From Phycisphaerae bacterium (lineage in GTDB: Bacteria; Planctomycetota; Phycisphaerae; SM23-33): DNA of 64,000 nucleotides. Below are positions 54,133-63,780 of the stretch, piece by piece. Position 1 is the stretch's first letter. Every line of letters begins with the position of its first letter. The notes beneath the pieces are model-generated. The model was given only the letters and a program-made list of their open reading frames with translations. It ran no database searches and had not been told where the DNA came from. Made by a program: the position numbers and the translations under genes. Where the stretch lies: the NCBI GenBank assembly GCA_016782885.1, contig JADHXQ010000002.1, positions 1 to 64,000 of the forward strand. The letters run 5' to 3'.

Positions 54133-54831
54133 ATGAGCGATCGGGCTGTTGAGATAATGGACATCGCCGAACTGCGGGAGCGGACGTGTGTTTTTGATGA
54201 CCGGGCGCACGCGGGTGCGATAATGGCCGACATGCTTGCCGGGCGGTTTGGCGGCGATGCGCTTGTTCTGGGCATCGCGGCGGGGGGGGTGGCTGTCGGC
54301 GCCCCGATCGCGCGAAGCTTGGGCGTCGGTCTGAGCGCCGCGGTGGTCAACAAGATCACGCCGGCGTGGAACGGCGAGTGGGGGTTCGGTGCCGTCGCAT
54401 ACGACGGATCGGTCGTAGTCGACGAATCGTCGCTGGCGAGTGCGTCAATCGATCGGGCCGAATTGGGACGATGCACCGAGAAGGCCCGCGACAAGGTCAA
54501 TCGACGCCTGGAACTCTTCGGGCGTTACGCGCCTCCGGCGGACCTGTCCGCCCGCGCGGTCGTGGTGGTCGATGACGGCCTGGCGACCGGGATCACAATG
54601 CGAGGCGCGATCCAGGCCGTCCGGCGCGGCGGCGCCGGCGAGATCGTAATGGCGGTCCCGACCGCCCATCGCGCGTCGATCGACTGGTTCGCCAGGCGCG
54701 GGGACGCGGGATCAGTCTACTGCGCTAACATTCGCGGCGGTCACAGCTTCGCGGTAGCACAGGCCTACAGGCACTGGACGAACATGACGGACGACGAAAT
54801 CGAGGCGATCCTGGCGTCATTTACCGTATGA
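54133..54831 (+). CDS. Phosphoribosyltransferase domain protein
   Basis: Type I PRTase fold, 232 residues. The PRPP-binding loop is VVVVDDGLATGITMRGA, preceded by the hydrophobic strand typical of the family. The N-terminal VLGIAAGGVAVGAPIARSL fits PRTase members annotated as predicted phosphoribosyltransferases with unknown base. No base-recognition hood identifies a purine or pyrimidine substrate. Its 3' end overlaps the convergent GH-A hydrolase gene by 15 bases. Confidence 0.88.
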   Translation: MSDRAVEIMDIAELRERTCVFDDRAHAGAIMADMLAGRFGGDALVLGIAAGGVAVGAPIARSLGVGLSAAVVNKITPAWNGEWGFGAVAYDGSVVVDESSLASASIDRAELGRCTEKARDKVNRRLELFGRYAPPADLSARAVVVVDDGLATGITMRGAIQAVRRGGAGEIVMAVPTAHRASIDWFARRGDAGSVYCANIRGGHSFAVAQAYRHWTNMTDDEIEAILASFTV

Positions 54832-57669
54832 GACCAGGTAGTAGCATGTCTTGTCGCGGGCGCCGTCGATCTTGAATGTACCGTTGGCGACGGGCAGTGT
54901 CCGTCCGGTTTTTCTCCCGGCGTGGTCCAGCACGTGGACTACCGGGGCGCTTTTCCCGCGGATCTCGATTCGTGCGGCGATCGGCTCCATCACTACCGGC
55001 GCCTCGCCGCGGTTGAGGATGCGGGTATCGAGGTAGACTCTCATGCCCGTGTTGCGTGCCCGTGCGACGGCGACCACCAGCACGTCGCCCGCCGACGCGA
55101 TTGTTTTTCCGGCGTCTCGCGCCGTTACGTATATCGCGGCGAAGCGGCTTTTGGAAGCGGGGGCGATCGTCACTTCGCCCAGTTTGCAGCTCCGCCCAGC
55201 CGCGAAGCCGACAAGCGCTTTGGTTGCGGGGCTGTCGATCGTGAAATACCCGTCCAGCTTCCGCTTGCCCGGCGTCCAGCTAAGCTGCCCTGTCGACGAG
55301 GTGTATACTCCGTCGCGGACGTACTTGCTGATATCGAACGCCGGCGTGGTCTGGTGGCGGTCGGTGAATTTCACCACGCACCGCGCCACCGCCAGGGCGG
55401 ACGCGGGGACCTTGTCGCTGTCGAACGTCTTGATGTCGTGCTGCTGGGTGGCCTTGTCGACGAAGCCCAGTTTGCCCTCGCCCAGCGAGTCGACGTGTAC
55501 GTTCCGCCCGGCCTGCACGTCCGATTCGCTCACATCTCCACGAAGCACCTGGCGCGCCACCGCCGGGAACACGCCCATCACGTTCGGGGCGGCCACATCC
55601 CAACGCTCCTTGCCGATCAGCGTGCTGAACTCGCCGGCGTCGCGGTTCTGGAACATGTACGAGACGTCCCATCCGTTGAGCCCCATCCCGTACGCGGCGA
55701 TTATCGCCGGTCCCTCGACGCCCCATTCGTTCGGCGTGACGTGTATCCATTCGGACATCATGAACGGGCGGTCGTCGGCCTGCTGCATGCCCGCGGACAG
55801 CAGGCCCGACCCGGGCAGGCGCAGCATCGAAACGTTATTGATCTTCGCCCCGCTCCCCCCGCCGAAGTAGTTGTGGCGGTCGATCAGTCCGATTCGCCAG
55901 TCCGAGTGCAGGTTGTAGTAATGGCTGTATGCGCGCCCGGCCTGCCAGTTCGACGAGAGTATCTCGCCTTCGTACCCCGCGTCGCGGATCGCCTTGACGT
56001 AGCGGTCGTAGAACTCGTTCTGGAGGTCGTACAGGAAGCGCATCGTGTCCAGCGACCGCCGGCGCTTGAGCTTCTGCGAACCGGCGAGTTGCGCAGGGTC
56101 CCAGAACCACGGATTGCCCGCCGGGACGATAGTCTTTTTCTCCCAGCTCTCGTTGCGGAACCCCTCAGCCGCGTAGCAGTTCAGCCCGCCTTTGCCCCAC
56201 GCTTTCAGGCAGGCGTCCTTGTTGCCGTATTTTGCTTTCAACCAGTCGCAGAACCGCTCGGCCGCCATCTTCCGCAGTGTGGGGATCTTCTGCAACCGTC
56301 CCAGCGTGCCGTAGAACAGGGCGCTGTCCTCGTTGAACAGTTCGACTACCGCGACGGCCGGGTCTTTCGCGTACGTAAGACCGGTGTAACGATTCTTGTG
56401 TTTGAGGATGTTGACGATCTGACGGATCTGGAGTTCCTGGAGTTCCGGCGACAGGAAGATGCTTCCGTGCCCGGTCGCCACCCGGGCGTTCCTGCCCCCC
56501 TTGAGCTTTCCGAACTCGTCCATGTAGGGCACGGTTTTCCGGTCGGCCGGTCCGAGCTTCACCCCGAACGTCGATGACAACTTGACGTAAATGCCTTTGG
56601 CCTTCAGTTGCGCGATGAAGTAGTCCAGGCGGTCGAGCGCGGCCGGGTCGAACTCCGCGAAACTCCCCGCCGACTGAATCCCCGCCCACCCCGGTCCGTC
56701 GGCATATTTGTGCAGCCGTACCGAGTTGACGCCATACTTCGCGTAGAACCCCGCCCGCTTGTCGGCCAGTTCCTTCTCCGGAGAGCAACTCGAATAGCAG
56801 ACGTTCAGCCCCCACAGCTTGATCGCCTTGCCATTGTAGACAAGAGCGTCGCCTTTCCGCGCGATTCGCCCGTGCCTGCCCGCCGGTTTCTCAAGCCAGC
56901 CGGCCAGCGATATCTCATCCGGCTTGACGTAATCGTCGCCGCCCTTGAACGTGTACCAACCGGCCGAGTCGTCGGCGGTTATCTTCTCGCCGCTGGTGTG
57001 ATAAGTAAGATCGACCGGAACGTCCACTGTGATCCGCGCCTTGACGGGTTTACCCGCCTCCAGGCGCCGCGCCAGGATTATGCGGATATCCTTGTCGCAT
57101 CCCACCGGCAACGCGGGATCAAGTGTGACAGCAGTTTTCCGCCCCGAATCGTCGACCATCGCCAACTGCTTAACGCTCTCGCCCAGCACATTCCTGCCGA
57201 CTGGCATGGAAACGGTCTTCGTCTTCCCGTCCACCAGCGTCGCAGTGAGCTTTCCCTTGCCGAACCGCCCCGCATCAGCCGTTACGCCCGCGATAATGCC
57301 CGTAAGGTCGGTGTCTTTTGAAGTGCTCAGGTGGACATCGAGAGTAAGCTGTCGCGGCCCGGACTTTGCGACCGTCGCGACCAGCGTCACCTTCGCCCCG
57401 GAACTTTTCACGGTAGTGGTGTTAGTCGCCACAGTCTTACCGCCGACTTCGGCAACGTTTCCGCGCAGCCCCAGCCACGACCACTTGGGCCCCCATCCGC
57501 CAAAGTTCAACTCCATATAAGTTTGCCCACCCTCGATGAACGTAAATGTCTTATGACTCTCGGGGAAAGCAGTAATCCCGCCGCCGGCCCCAAAACAAGC
57601 CCCGCCCCAAACGAGCAAAATTACCGCAAGAACAAAAAACCGCACCGCAGTATTCCGCGCAGTAGTCAT
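54817..57669 (-). CDS. Large exported clan GH-A glycoside hydrolase
   Basis: Exported protein of 950 residues with a signal peptide (FFVLAVILLVWGGACFGA). An N-terminal beta-rich region (about 30-250) precedes a (beta/alpha)8 barrel (about 260-690). Candidate acid/base is Glu447 in VVELFNEDSA (the NE motif) and candidate nucleophile Glu640 in FMMSEWIHVTPNEWG, the expected spacing for clan GH-A (GH5-like). The C-terminus is beta-sandwich-like. The specific GH family and substrate are not clear; cellulose, mannan or agar-type polysaccharides are candidates. AAGGA precedes the ATG by ten bases. Confidence 0.82.
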   Translation of the reverse strand: MTTARNTAVRFFVLAVILLVWGGACFGAGGGITAFPESHKTFTFIEGGQTYMELNFGGWGPKWSWLGLRGNVAEVGGKTVATNTTTVKSSGAKVTLVATVAKSGPRQLTLDVHLSTSKDTDLTGIIAGVTADAGRFGKGKLTATLVDGKTKTVSMPVGRNVLGESVKQLAMVDDSGRKTAVTLDPALPVGCDKDIRIILARRLEAGKPVKARITVDVPVDLTYHTSGEKITADDSAGWYTFKGGDDYVKPDEISLAGWLEKPAGRHGRIARKGDALVYNGKAIKLWGLNVCYSSCSPEKELADKRAGFYAKYGVNSVRLHKYADGPGWAGIQSAGSFAEFDPAALDRLDYFIAQLKAKGIYVKLSSTFGVKLGPADRKTVPYMDEFGKLKGGRNARVATGHGSIFLSPELQELQIRQIVNILKHKNRYTGLTYAKDPAVAVVELFNEDSALFYGTLGRLQKIPTLRKMAAERFCDWLKAKYGNKDACLKAWGKGGLNCYAAEGFRNESWEKKTIVPAGNPWFWDPAQLAGSQKLKRRRSLDTMRFLYDLQNEFYDRYVKAIRDAGYEGEILSSNWQAGRAYSHYYNLHSDWRIGLIDRHNYFGGGSGAKINNVSMLRLPGSGLLSAGMQQADDRPFMMSEWIHVTPNEWGVEGPAIIAAYGMGLNGWDVSYMFQNRDAGEFSTLIGKERWDVAAPNVMGVFPAVARQVLRGDVSESDVQAGRNVHVDSLGEGKLGFVDKATQQHDIKTFDSDKVPASALAVARCVVKFTDRHQTTPAFDISKYVRDGVYTSSTGQLSWTPGKRKLDGYFTIDSPATKALVGFAAGRSCKLGEVTIAPASKSRFAAIYVTARDAGKTIASAGDVLVVAVARARNTGMRVYLDTRILNRGEAPVVMEPIAARIEIRGKSAPVVHVLDHAGRKTGRTLPVANGTFKIDGARDKTCYYLVSYGK

Positions 57670-58003
57670 ATCACTGGTATCCTTATATAGAGCGAATCAC
57701 CCGAGGGGGAAGTATAGACGCCAAGTGTGTCGAACACCAGAACACCGTTACCATCAGCGCTGCGCTTTCTTTCAGCGGCCGCCGCCTTGTCTCGCGGGGA
57801 TTACTTGGGTGGTCCGCACCCCATTGACATCAAGTGTCCCGCGAGTTACAAGAAGGCCATGCGGAGTGTAAGAGGTAACTTCCGGTTATTTCTTTGCTGA
57901 AGCCCACGTAGAACGGCTGGGAGGCGGCGGACCGCCGCCGGCGACTTGGGTGATTGCGGCCGTTGCAGTCCGGCTGACAGCTTATTAGGAAAGGAAACAC
58001 ATC
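57670..58003. other. Intergenic region upstream of corA
   Basis: About 334 bases with no gene. It contains a GC hairpin GGCGGCG/CGCCGCC (57923-57939), and a possible 13-codon leader frame (57859-57900, MRSVRGNFRLFLC). Neither has further support. Confidence 0.5.
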
Positions 58004-59116
58004 ATGCCAACCATGCCCATCCGACCGCGGCGGTGGCGGCGAGGCGGTAAGGTCGGGGCTCCGCCGGGGACGATTCATGTCGATCCCGACGCACCGGCGC
58101 CGGTGATTCGCGTCTTCGCCTACGGTCCCGAAGAGTACGTCGAGCAGGAGATCCGGGATCCAGATGCGCTGGGTGAGTTTCTCGGCCGCTGGCCGGTCGT
58201 CTGGGTCAACGTCGACGGACTGGGTGATGCGGAAGTCTTGTCGAAACTCGCGGAGACTTTCGATCTCCACCGGCTCGTCATCGAGGATGTCGTCAACGTC
58301 CACCAGCGTCCCAAAGTCGAGCAGTACGGCGACGACCTGTTCATCGTTTCGCGCATGGCGGCCATCCTTGACCGCCTGGAGGTCGAGCAGATCAGCGTGT
58401 TCCTCGGACAACGGGGGGTGCTGACCTTTCAGGAGCATCCGGGAGACTGTCTCGACCCGGTCCGCGACCGCATTCGCAAGGCGACGGGGCGCATCCGCAC
58501 CCAGGGCCCGGACTACCTGGTATACGCCATTCTGGATTCCGTTATCGACAACTACTTCCCCATTCTGGAAGAGTTCGGCGAGCGTCTGGAGGCGTTGGAG
58601 GAGGATGTTCTCCGCAATCCCGGTCCGGAGGTGGTTTCGCGGATATATGCGGCCAAACGCGACCTGCTGACGATGCGCCGGGCGGTCTGGCCTCAACGGG
58701 AGTCGGTCAACTGGCTGTCGCGGGAGCCGTGCGCGCTGATCCAGGAGAACACTCGACTGTACTTCAGGGATTCCTGCGACCACATCGCCCAGATCATGGA
58801 CATGGTCGAGACGTTCCGTGAACTGGCGTTGGGACTGGTGGAAGGCTATCAGTCATCCATGAGCAATCGGATGAACGAGGTCATGAAGGTGCTGACGATC
58901 ATTGCGACGATCTTCATCCCCTTGAGCTTCGTCGCGGGCCTGTATGGGATGAACTTCAACCCGGAAAAGTCTCCACTGAACATGCCCGAACTCGCGTGGT
59001 ACTGGGGGTATCCGTTCGCTCTGGGGCTGATGGCGGCGATAGCTGGCGGGATGGTCGTTTATTTCTGGCGCAAAGGATGGTTGAGGTCCTCTCCGACGAC
59101 GCTCAAGGAAGACTGA
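58004..59116 (+). CDS. corA: Magnesium/cobalt transporter
   Basis: CorA-family divalent cation channel of 370 residues. The pore signature YGMNFNPEKSPL (the GMN motif) lies between two C-terminal membrane helices (VLTIIATIFIPLSFVAGL and FALGLMAAIAGGMVVYF). The long cytosolic part forms the Mg2+-sensing domain. AGGAAAGGAAA precedes the ATG. The first 20 residues are basic and poorly conserved, so the start could be later. It is the first of two + strand membrane-protein genes. Confidence 0.93.
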   Translation: MPTMPIRPRRWRRGGKVGAPPGTIHVDPDAPAPVIRVFAYGPEEYVEQEIRDPDALGEFLGRWPVVWVNVDGLGDAEVLSKLAETFDLHRLVIEDVVNVHQRPKVEQYGDDLFIVSRMAAILDRLEVEQISVFLGQRGVLTFQEHPGDCLDPVRDRIRKATGRIRTQGPDYLVYAILDSVIDNYFPILEEFGERLEALEEDVLRNPGPEVVSRIYAAKRDLLTMRRAVWPQRESVNWLSREPCALIQENTRLYFRDSCDHIAQIMDMVETFRELALGLVEGYQSSMSNRMNEVMKVLTIIATIFIPLSFVAGLYGMNFNPEKSPLNMPELAWYWGYPFALGLMAAIAGGMVVYFWRKGWLRSSPTTLKED

Positions 59117-59213
59117 CGAGCGTAGTAACCGCCCGCGTGCTATACTTATTTAAGGCCAGGCTTAAATGTAGGAATGGCGCAGGCCATCGATATCACGGAA
59201 TAAAGGCGGCGAG

Positions 59214-62200
59214 ATGATCAGGACATGCATTCGGGGGCGTCGGATTGGACTTGGGCTTCGCTGGAGCCTGGCTGCGGCGGTTCTGTGCGCCGTCGTTTCG
59301 GCGGCTTTGGCGCAAGGCCAGACGACTCGGCCCGCAGGGCCCGGACCCGGAACGGCCACCACCAAGCCTCGACCGGTCATCGAAGCGGGCGTCACCGACG
59401 AGTTCCTCCGCGCCAAGATCAAGGATGTTGCCAGCGCCAAGGGCTTGACCGACGCGGACCGCAAGGTGCTGGGCGATCTCTATACCCAGGCGCTGGACGC
59501 GCTGGGCAGGCAGGCGGACTTTACCGCAAAGGCGGCGTCATACGAGGATACCGCCAAGGCCGCGCCCGAGCAGATCCGCAGGTTGAAGGCGGCGACTTCT
59601 CAACCGGCGTCTCAGCCGGCGCCCGTCGTGGCCGATGGCATGTCGCTGGCGCAGATGGAGGCCCGACTGAAGCAATTCCAGCTCGAACTGACGGACATCG
59701 AGAAGGAGTCCGAAGCGTTCGCCGTCGAGGCGAAGAACCGCACGGCGCGCCAGGGCGAACTGCCCAAGACCATTTCCGCGGTGCAGGACAAACTCAAGGA
59801 AACCCAGGATCAGCTAACGAAGATCGCCGCCGCGGACGAACCCCAAAACATCAAAGACGCCCGGCGAACGCTCCTGGAGACCCGGACGAAGGCCCTGCAG
59901 GCCGAACTGACCGCTCACCAGAAGCAGTTGGTGACGTTCGACATTCGGGGATCGCTTCTGCGGGCCCGGCAGGACGCGACGGCTCATGATATCGTCCTGG
60001 CGAGGGGACGGGTCAAGGCATGGGAGGACCTGGTGGTTCCGCGGCGCCTGGAAGAGGCCAATCGGCAGGTGGATGCCGCTCGACGGGCGGAAAGGGAGGC
60101 TTTGGAGAAGCACGAGCTGATCCTGTCGCTGAGAAAGAAGAACACCGATCTGGCCAGACTCCGGATTGGGCCCGAAGGGCTTAACGAGAAGCAGGAGGCC
60201 CTTACAAAAGATCTCAAGCGGGTCAAGAACGAACTGCCCGAACTCGAACGGTCGTTCGAGAAGATCCGCAGCATGGTCAAGGAAGTGGGTTCGACCGAAG
60301 CGATCGGGCTCCTGCTGCGGCAACTGCGAGGTAATCTGCCCGATCCCCGCCAACAGCAACAACGCAGCGGCGGTCGCCGCGCCGAGATGTCGAAGATCCG
60401 CTTGCGGATGTTCGAACTCAACGAGAGGACCTTAGAGCTTGCGGACATTGAATCGTTCAGCCGAAAGCTGACCGCCGAAGCGGTTCCCCCGATTTCACGG
60501 GCGCAGCAGGAGGATGTGCTCTCCTCGGTTCGCAAGGCGCTTCAGGACCGCAAGGAAATGCTGCCCCCCCTGGTCGACGGGTGCGAGGCGTACTTCCGGT
60601 CGCTGGTGGAGCTGGATACGGCGGAGAAACGCCTTATATCCCAGGCGGCCCGGTTCCGGGAGTACATTGACGAGCAGATATTCTGGATGCGCAGCACCAG
60701 CACGATCGGCCTGGCCGATCTCCAACGTTCCCGGGACGCCCTGGCGCGGTTGGTTGACGCCGAAAGTTGGAGGACGCTGGTCCGGTCCGCCTGGGGAGGA
60801 ATCCTGGCGGTCGGAGGGATGCTTGGGCTGGCATGCCTGGGGGCGTTGGTTGTCCTTCGGAGACGGATGGTCGCAGCGCTGGCGTCGGCCGGTCAGGACG
60901 TTTCGGCCAGCGCCCCGGCCAGTCTCGGGAGAACCCTCTGGGCGGTGTTGCTGACAGTTCTGGTCGCCTCGACCGGACCGTTGATTCTCGGGTTCATCGG
61001 CTGGCTGTTGGCCTCTGTTGGTGCGGAATCGGCGTTCACTATGGCCTGGGGTCAGGGCATGATGAACGCCGCAGGCGCGTGGCTCACTCTGGCGGTGGTT
61101 CGGCAAGCCTGCCTGAAGGGCGGTCTGGGACCGGTTTTCTTCGGCTGGTCGTCGGCCGCATCGCGATACATGGCCAGATCTCTGCGCATTCTTGTCGCGG
61201 TCGTCATTCCCCTGGTGTTGCTGGTGAGCACGATCGAGCATCAGGGACTCAAGGTCCACAGGGACTCGCTGGGGCGCATCGGATTGATTGCGCTGCTGGT
61301 TGCCCTGGCGGTCTATCTGGCGATCGTGTTCCGACCGGGCGGCGCCTTCCTGACCGGGGCGTTGGCCCATAGCAAGAAGGGATGGATCTACAAGTATCGC
61401 CGGTTGTGGAGCCGAGTGGCGGTTCTTGCGCCCATCGTACTGGTCTGCACTTCGGCGACCGGTTATCACTACACGGCGACCCAACTGTCTTCAAGGCTGC
61501 TTTGGCAGATATGGATCCTGGTGCTGTTGTTCGTACTGCACGCGATGCTGGCCAACTGGATTCTGCGGGCCCGCAGAGAGGTCGCCCGAAAAGCCCAGCA
61601 AAGGCGGGTCCAGTTAAGGCGGGCCAGGCAGGCCGCCCACGCGGCGTCGATCGGCTCGACGCCTGATGACGCCGCGGCGCAAGAGGAGCAGGAGGTCGAT
61701 CTGGCGGCGGTCGATATCCAGACGGGCCGGTTGGTCCAAAGCCTGACCGCGGTGCTTTTGCTCGGGAGTATCTGGGTTATCTGGGCCGATGTGCTCACGG
61801 CACTGGGGATCCTCAGGCAGGTCACGTTGTGGACCGTGTCCTCTGACGGAGGCGTCTCGGCGGTTACCCTCGTGGACCTGGCGATGGTGGTGGTGGTCCT
61901 CATCCTGACCGGCGTGGCTTACCGCAACGTATCGGGCCTGCTCGAAATAACATTGTTCGACCGATTCCATGTCAAGAAAGCCGGGCGATATGCGATCAGT
62001 CAGCTTTCCAAGTACGTTGTGTTCGTGGTCGGTGTGGTCTGGGCAGTAGGCGCCCTCGGCGTGAAATGGGGACATATCCAGTGGCTGGTGGCGGCCATGA
62101 CGGTCGGTCTGGGGTTCGGCCTGCAGGAGATCTTCGCCAACTTCATCTCGGGCCTGATCATCCTGTTCGAGAGGCCCATCCGCGTTGGCGACACGGTCAC

Positions 62201-62687
62201 CGTAGGCGAGATCAGCGGAACGGTCACGCGTATCAGAATTCGGGCGACCACCATCACCGACTGGGACTGCAAGGAACTGCTCGTTCCGAACAAGGAGTTC
62301 GTCACGGGGCGACTGGTCAACTGGACCCTGTCGGACAAGATCCTCCGCATCACGCTGAAGGTCGGCATCGCCTATGGTTCCGACACGGGCCTGGCCGAAA
62401 AACAGCTCCAGAAAATCGCCGCCGAACACCCGTTGGTGCTCAAGGACCCCGAACCCGTCGTTCTATTCCACGACTTCGGCGAGAGTTCTCTGAACTTCGA
62501 ACTTCGGGTTTACATTGAGGGCATCAGTCATTATGTCCAGATCCGGCATGACCTGAACGGGGCGATCGACCGCGCATTCCGAGAGGCGGGGATCGAGATC
62601 GCTTTCCCGCAGCGCGACATCCACGTGCGGTCCGTCGCATCGGAAAGGGCTGTGTTGGGGCAACATGATGTGGTGGATGATGCGTGA
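59214..62687 (+). CDS. Large MscS-family mechanosensitive channel (MscK/MscM-like)
   Basis: Membrane channel of 1157 residues opened by tension to release solutes on osmotic downshock. It has a signal peptide (SLAAAVLCAVVSAALAQG), a large periplasmic coiled-coil-rich region (about 40-510), and then about eleven helices ending in the MscS pore and cytosolic domain. The core reads VGLGFGLQEIFANFISGLIILFERPIRVGDTV followed by GTVTRIRIRATTITDWDCKELLVPNKEF, the hallmark of MscS. Size and layout match E. coli MscK (KefA) and YbdG-like giants. AGGCGGCGAG lies just before ATG 59214. Confidence 0.93.
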   Translation: MIRTCIRGRRIGLGLRWSLAAAVLCAVVSAALAQGQTTRPAGPGPGTATTKPRPVIEAGVTDEFLRAKIKDVASAKGLTDADRKVLGDLYTQALDALGRQADFTAKAASYEDTAKAAPEQIRRLKAATSQPASQPAPVVADGMSLAQMEARLKQFQLELTDIEKESEAFAVEAKNRTARQGELPKTISAVQDKLKETQDQLTKIAAADEPQNIKDARRTLLETRTKALQAELTAHQKQLVTFDIRGSLLRARQDATAHDIVLARGRVKAWEDLVVPRRLEEANRQVDAARRAEREALEKHELILSLRKKNTDLARLRIGPEGLNEKQEALTKDLKRVKNELPELERSFEKIRSMVKEVGSTEAIGLLLRQLRGNLPDPRQQQQRSGGRRAEMSKIRLRMFELNERTLELADIESFSRKLTAEAVPPISRAQQEDVLSSVRKALQDRKEMLPPLVDGCEAYFRSLVELDTAEKRLISQAARFREYIDEQIFWMRSTSTIGLADLQRSRDALARLVDAESWRTLVRSAWGGILAVGGMLGLACLGALVVLRRRMVAALASAGQDVSASAPASLGRTLWAVLLTVLVASTGPLILGFIGWLLASVGAESAFTMAWGQGMMNAAGAWLTLAVVRQACLKGGLGPVFFGWSSAASRYMARSLRILVAVVIPLVLLVSTIEHQGLKVHRDSLGRIGLIALLVALAVYLAIVFRPGGAFLTGALAHSKKGWIYKYRRLWSRVAVLAPIVLVCTSATGYHYTATQLSSRLLWQIWILVLLFVLHAMLANWILRARREVARKAQQRRVQLRRARQAAHAASIGSTPDDAAAQEEQEVDLAAVDIQTGRLVQSLTAVLLLGSIWVIWADVLTALGILRQVTLWTVSSDGGVSAVTLVDLAMVVVVLILTGVAYRNVSGLLEITLFDRFHVKKAGRYAISQLSKYVVFVVGVVWAVGALGVKWGHIQWLVAAMTVGLGFGLQEIFANFISGLIILFERPIRVGDTVTVGEISGTVTRIRIRATTITDWDCKELLVPNKEFVTGRLVNWTLSDKILRITLKVGIAYGSDTGLAEKQLQKIAAEHPLVLKDPEPVVLFHDFGESSLNFELRVYIEGISHYVQIRHDLNGAIDRAFREAGIEIAFPQRDIHVRSVASERAVLGQHDVVDDA

Positions 62688-62710
62688 TGCTCCGCGGTTG
62701 CGGCGAACGT

Positions 62711-63754
62711 TCACCGCTTTTGGCGGATCGGATTGCGGGCGCGGATTTCTTTTCTCAGCAGCGACCCGGAGCGGCTTAGGTTTTTCTCTGTCCATCCGCC
62801 TTTACCGCTCGCCCGCGGTTGCAGGGCGGCGGATGTTTCGCGCTTGTCTGCCACCGACCAGTTGCACCAGGTGAGTTTGTGGCGGTCCATGAACTCCAGC
62901 CACTTCCGCGTTTCGGCGTAGTCCAGTTTACCGCTTCCGCTGGCCTCGCTCGTGCCCCACTCGGTTACCATCAGCGCGACGCCTGCTTTCAGTGCCGCCG
63001 CCGCCTTGTCACGCAGCGACTGCTTGTGGGTGGCCGCGTAAAAATGCAGCGTGTACGCCACATTGCGGAACTTCAGCGGGTCGCGTGCGGCCTTGTCTAC
63101 GTCCTGCGACCAGGTCTGTGTTCCGCAGAGGATGAGGCTGTCGGGGGCATGCTCTCGGATGGCGGGGATTACGGCCTGATGGTATGGCTTGATGACCTTG
63201 GACCAGTCGTGCTTGTTGAGCGGTTCGTTCCAGGTCTCGTAGAGCACGTTCGGGCATTTCCCGTATGCTTTGGCCAGTTCGCTGAAAAACGCCCTGGCCT
63301 GGCGGGTGTGTTTGTGAGCGTTATGGTCGTGCCAGTCGACGATGACGTAGATTCCCAGGTCGATGGCGGCCTGGATCACCGCGACGACTTTCTCTTTCTC
63401 GCGTTTCGGGTTTTTCAGATACCCGCCGTGCTCGATCGCCATCGCAGCCCGCACGACGGTGCAGCCCCAGTCATCCCGCAGCCATTTGACCGCGTCGGCG
63501 TTGTAATACTGCCCCATCCACTGGCTCCAGAACAGCGACATGCCGTGCATCGCCACGGGCTTACCGTTCTTGTCGACGATACGATTTCCCTCGACGCGAA
63601 GCCGCCCGTGTTTTTCGACAACGCTCCCTTTCGGCGCCTTTTCCCACTTTGCTTCCCCCGGACTCTTCGCAGATGCGCCTCGGGCCAAAGCCATGACCAC
63701 AAATACCGCCATCGCGGCGATTGGCAAGAATGAAGTTCTCCCGGATGCAGCCAT
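62711..63754 (-). CDS. GH5-family endoglucanase-like hydrolase
   Basis: Exported glycoside hydrolase of 347 residues. The signal peptide spans about residues 8-28. In the barrel, Glu177 in YETWNEPLNKHDW is the acid/base and Glu265 in LMVTEWGTSE the nucleophile, as in GH5 subfamily 2 cellulases. GKPVAMHGMSLFWSQW and VIVDWHDHNAHKH are conserved. Start ATG 63754 was preferred over the longer frame to 63931, which overlaps the upstream gene. It lies 26 bases after the SUMF1-domain gene stop and probably shares its transcript. Cellulose or a related beta-glucan is likely. Confidence 0.9.
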   Translation of the reverse strand: MAASGRTSFLPIAAMAVFVVMALARGASAKSPGEAKWEKAPKGSVVEKHGRLRVEGNRIVDKNGKPVAMHGMSLFWSQWMGQYYNADAVKWLRDDWGCTVVRAAMAIEHGGYLKNPKREKEKVVAVIQAAIDLGIYVIVDWHDHNAHKHTRQARAFFSELAKAYGKCPNVLYETWNEPLNKHDWSKVIKPYHQAVIPAIREHAPDSLILCGTQTWSQDVDKAARDPLKFRNVAYTLHFYAATHKQSLRDKAAAALKAGVALMVTEWGTSEASGSGKLDYAETRKWLEFMDRHKLTWCNWSVADKRETSAALQPRASGKGGWTEKNLSRSGSLLRKEIRARNPIRQKR

Positions 63755-63780
63755 TGGCAACTCTTGTTCGACGTTCCCTG

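Noticed and set aside
54922-56577. A 551-codon frame antisense to the GH-A hydrolase
   Set aside because: No recognisable domain and no ribosome site; the opposite strand has a signal peptide and catalytic residues.
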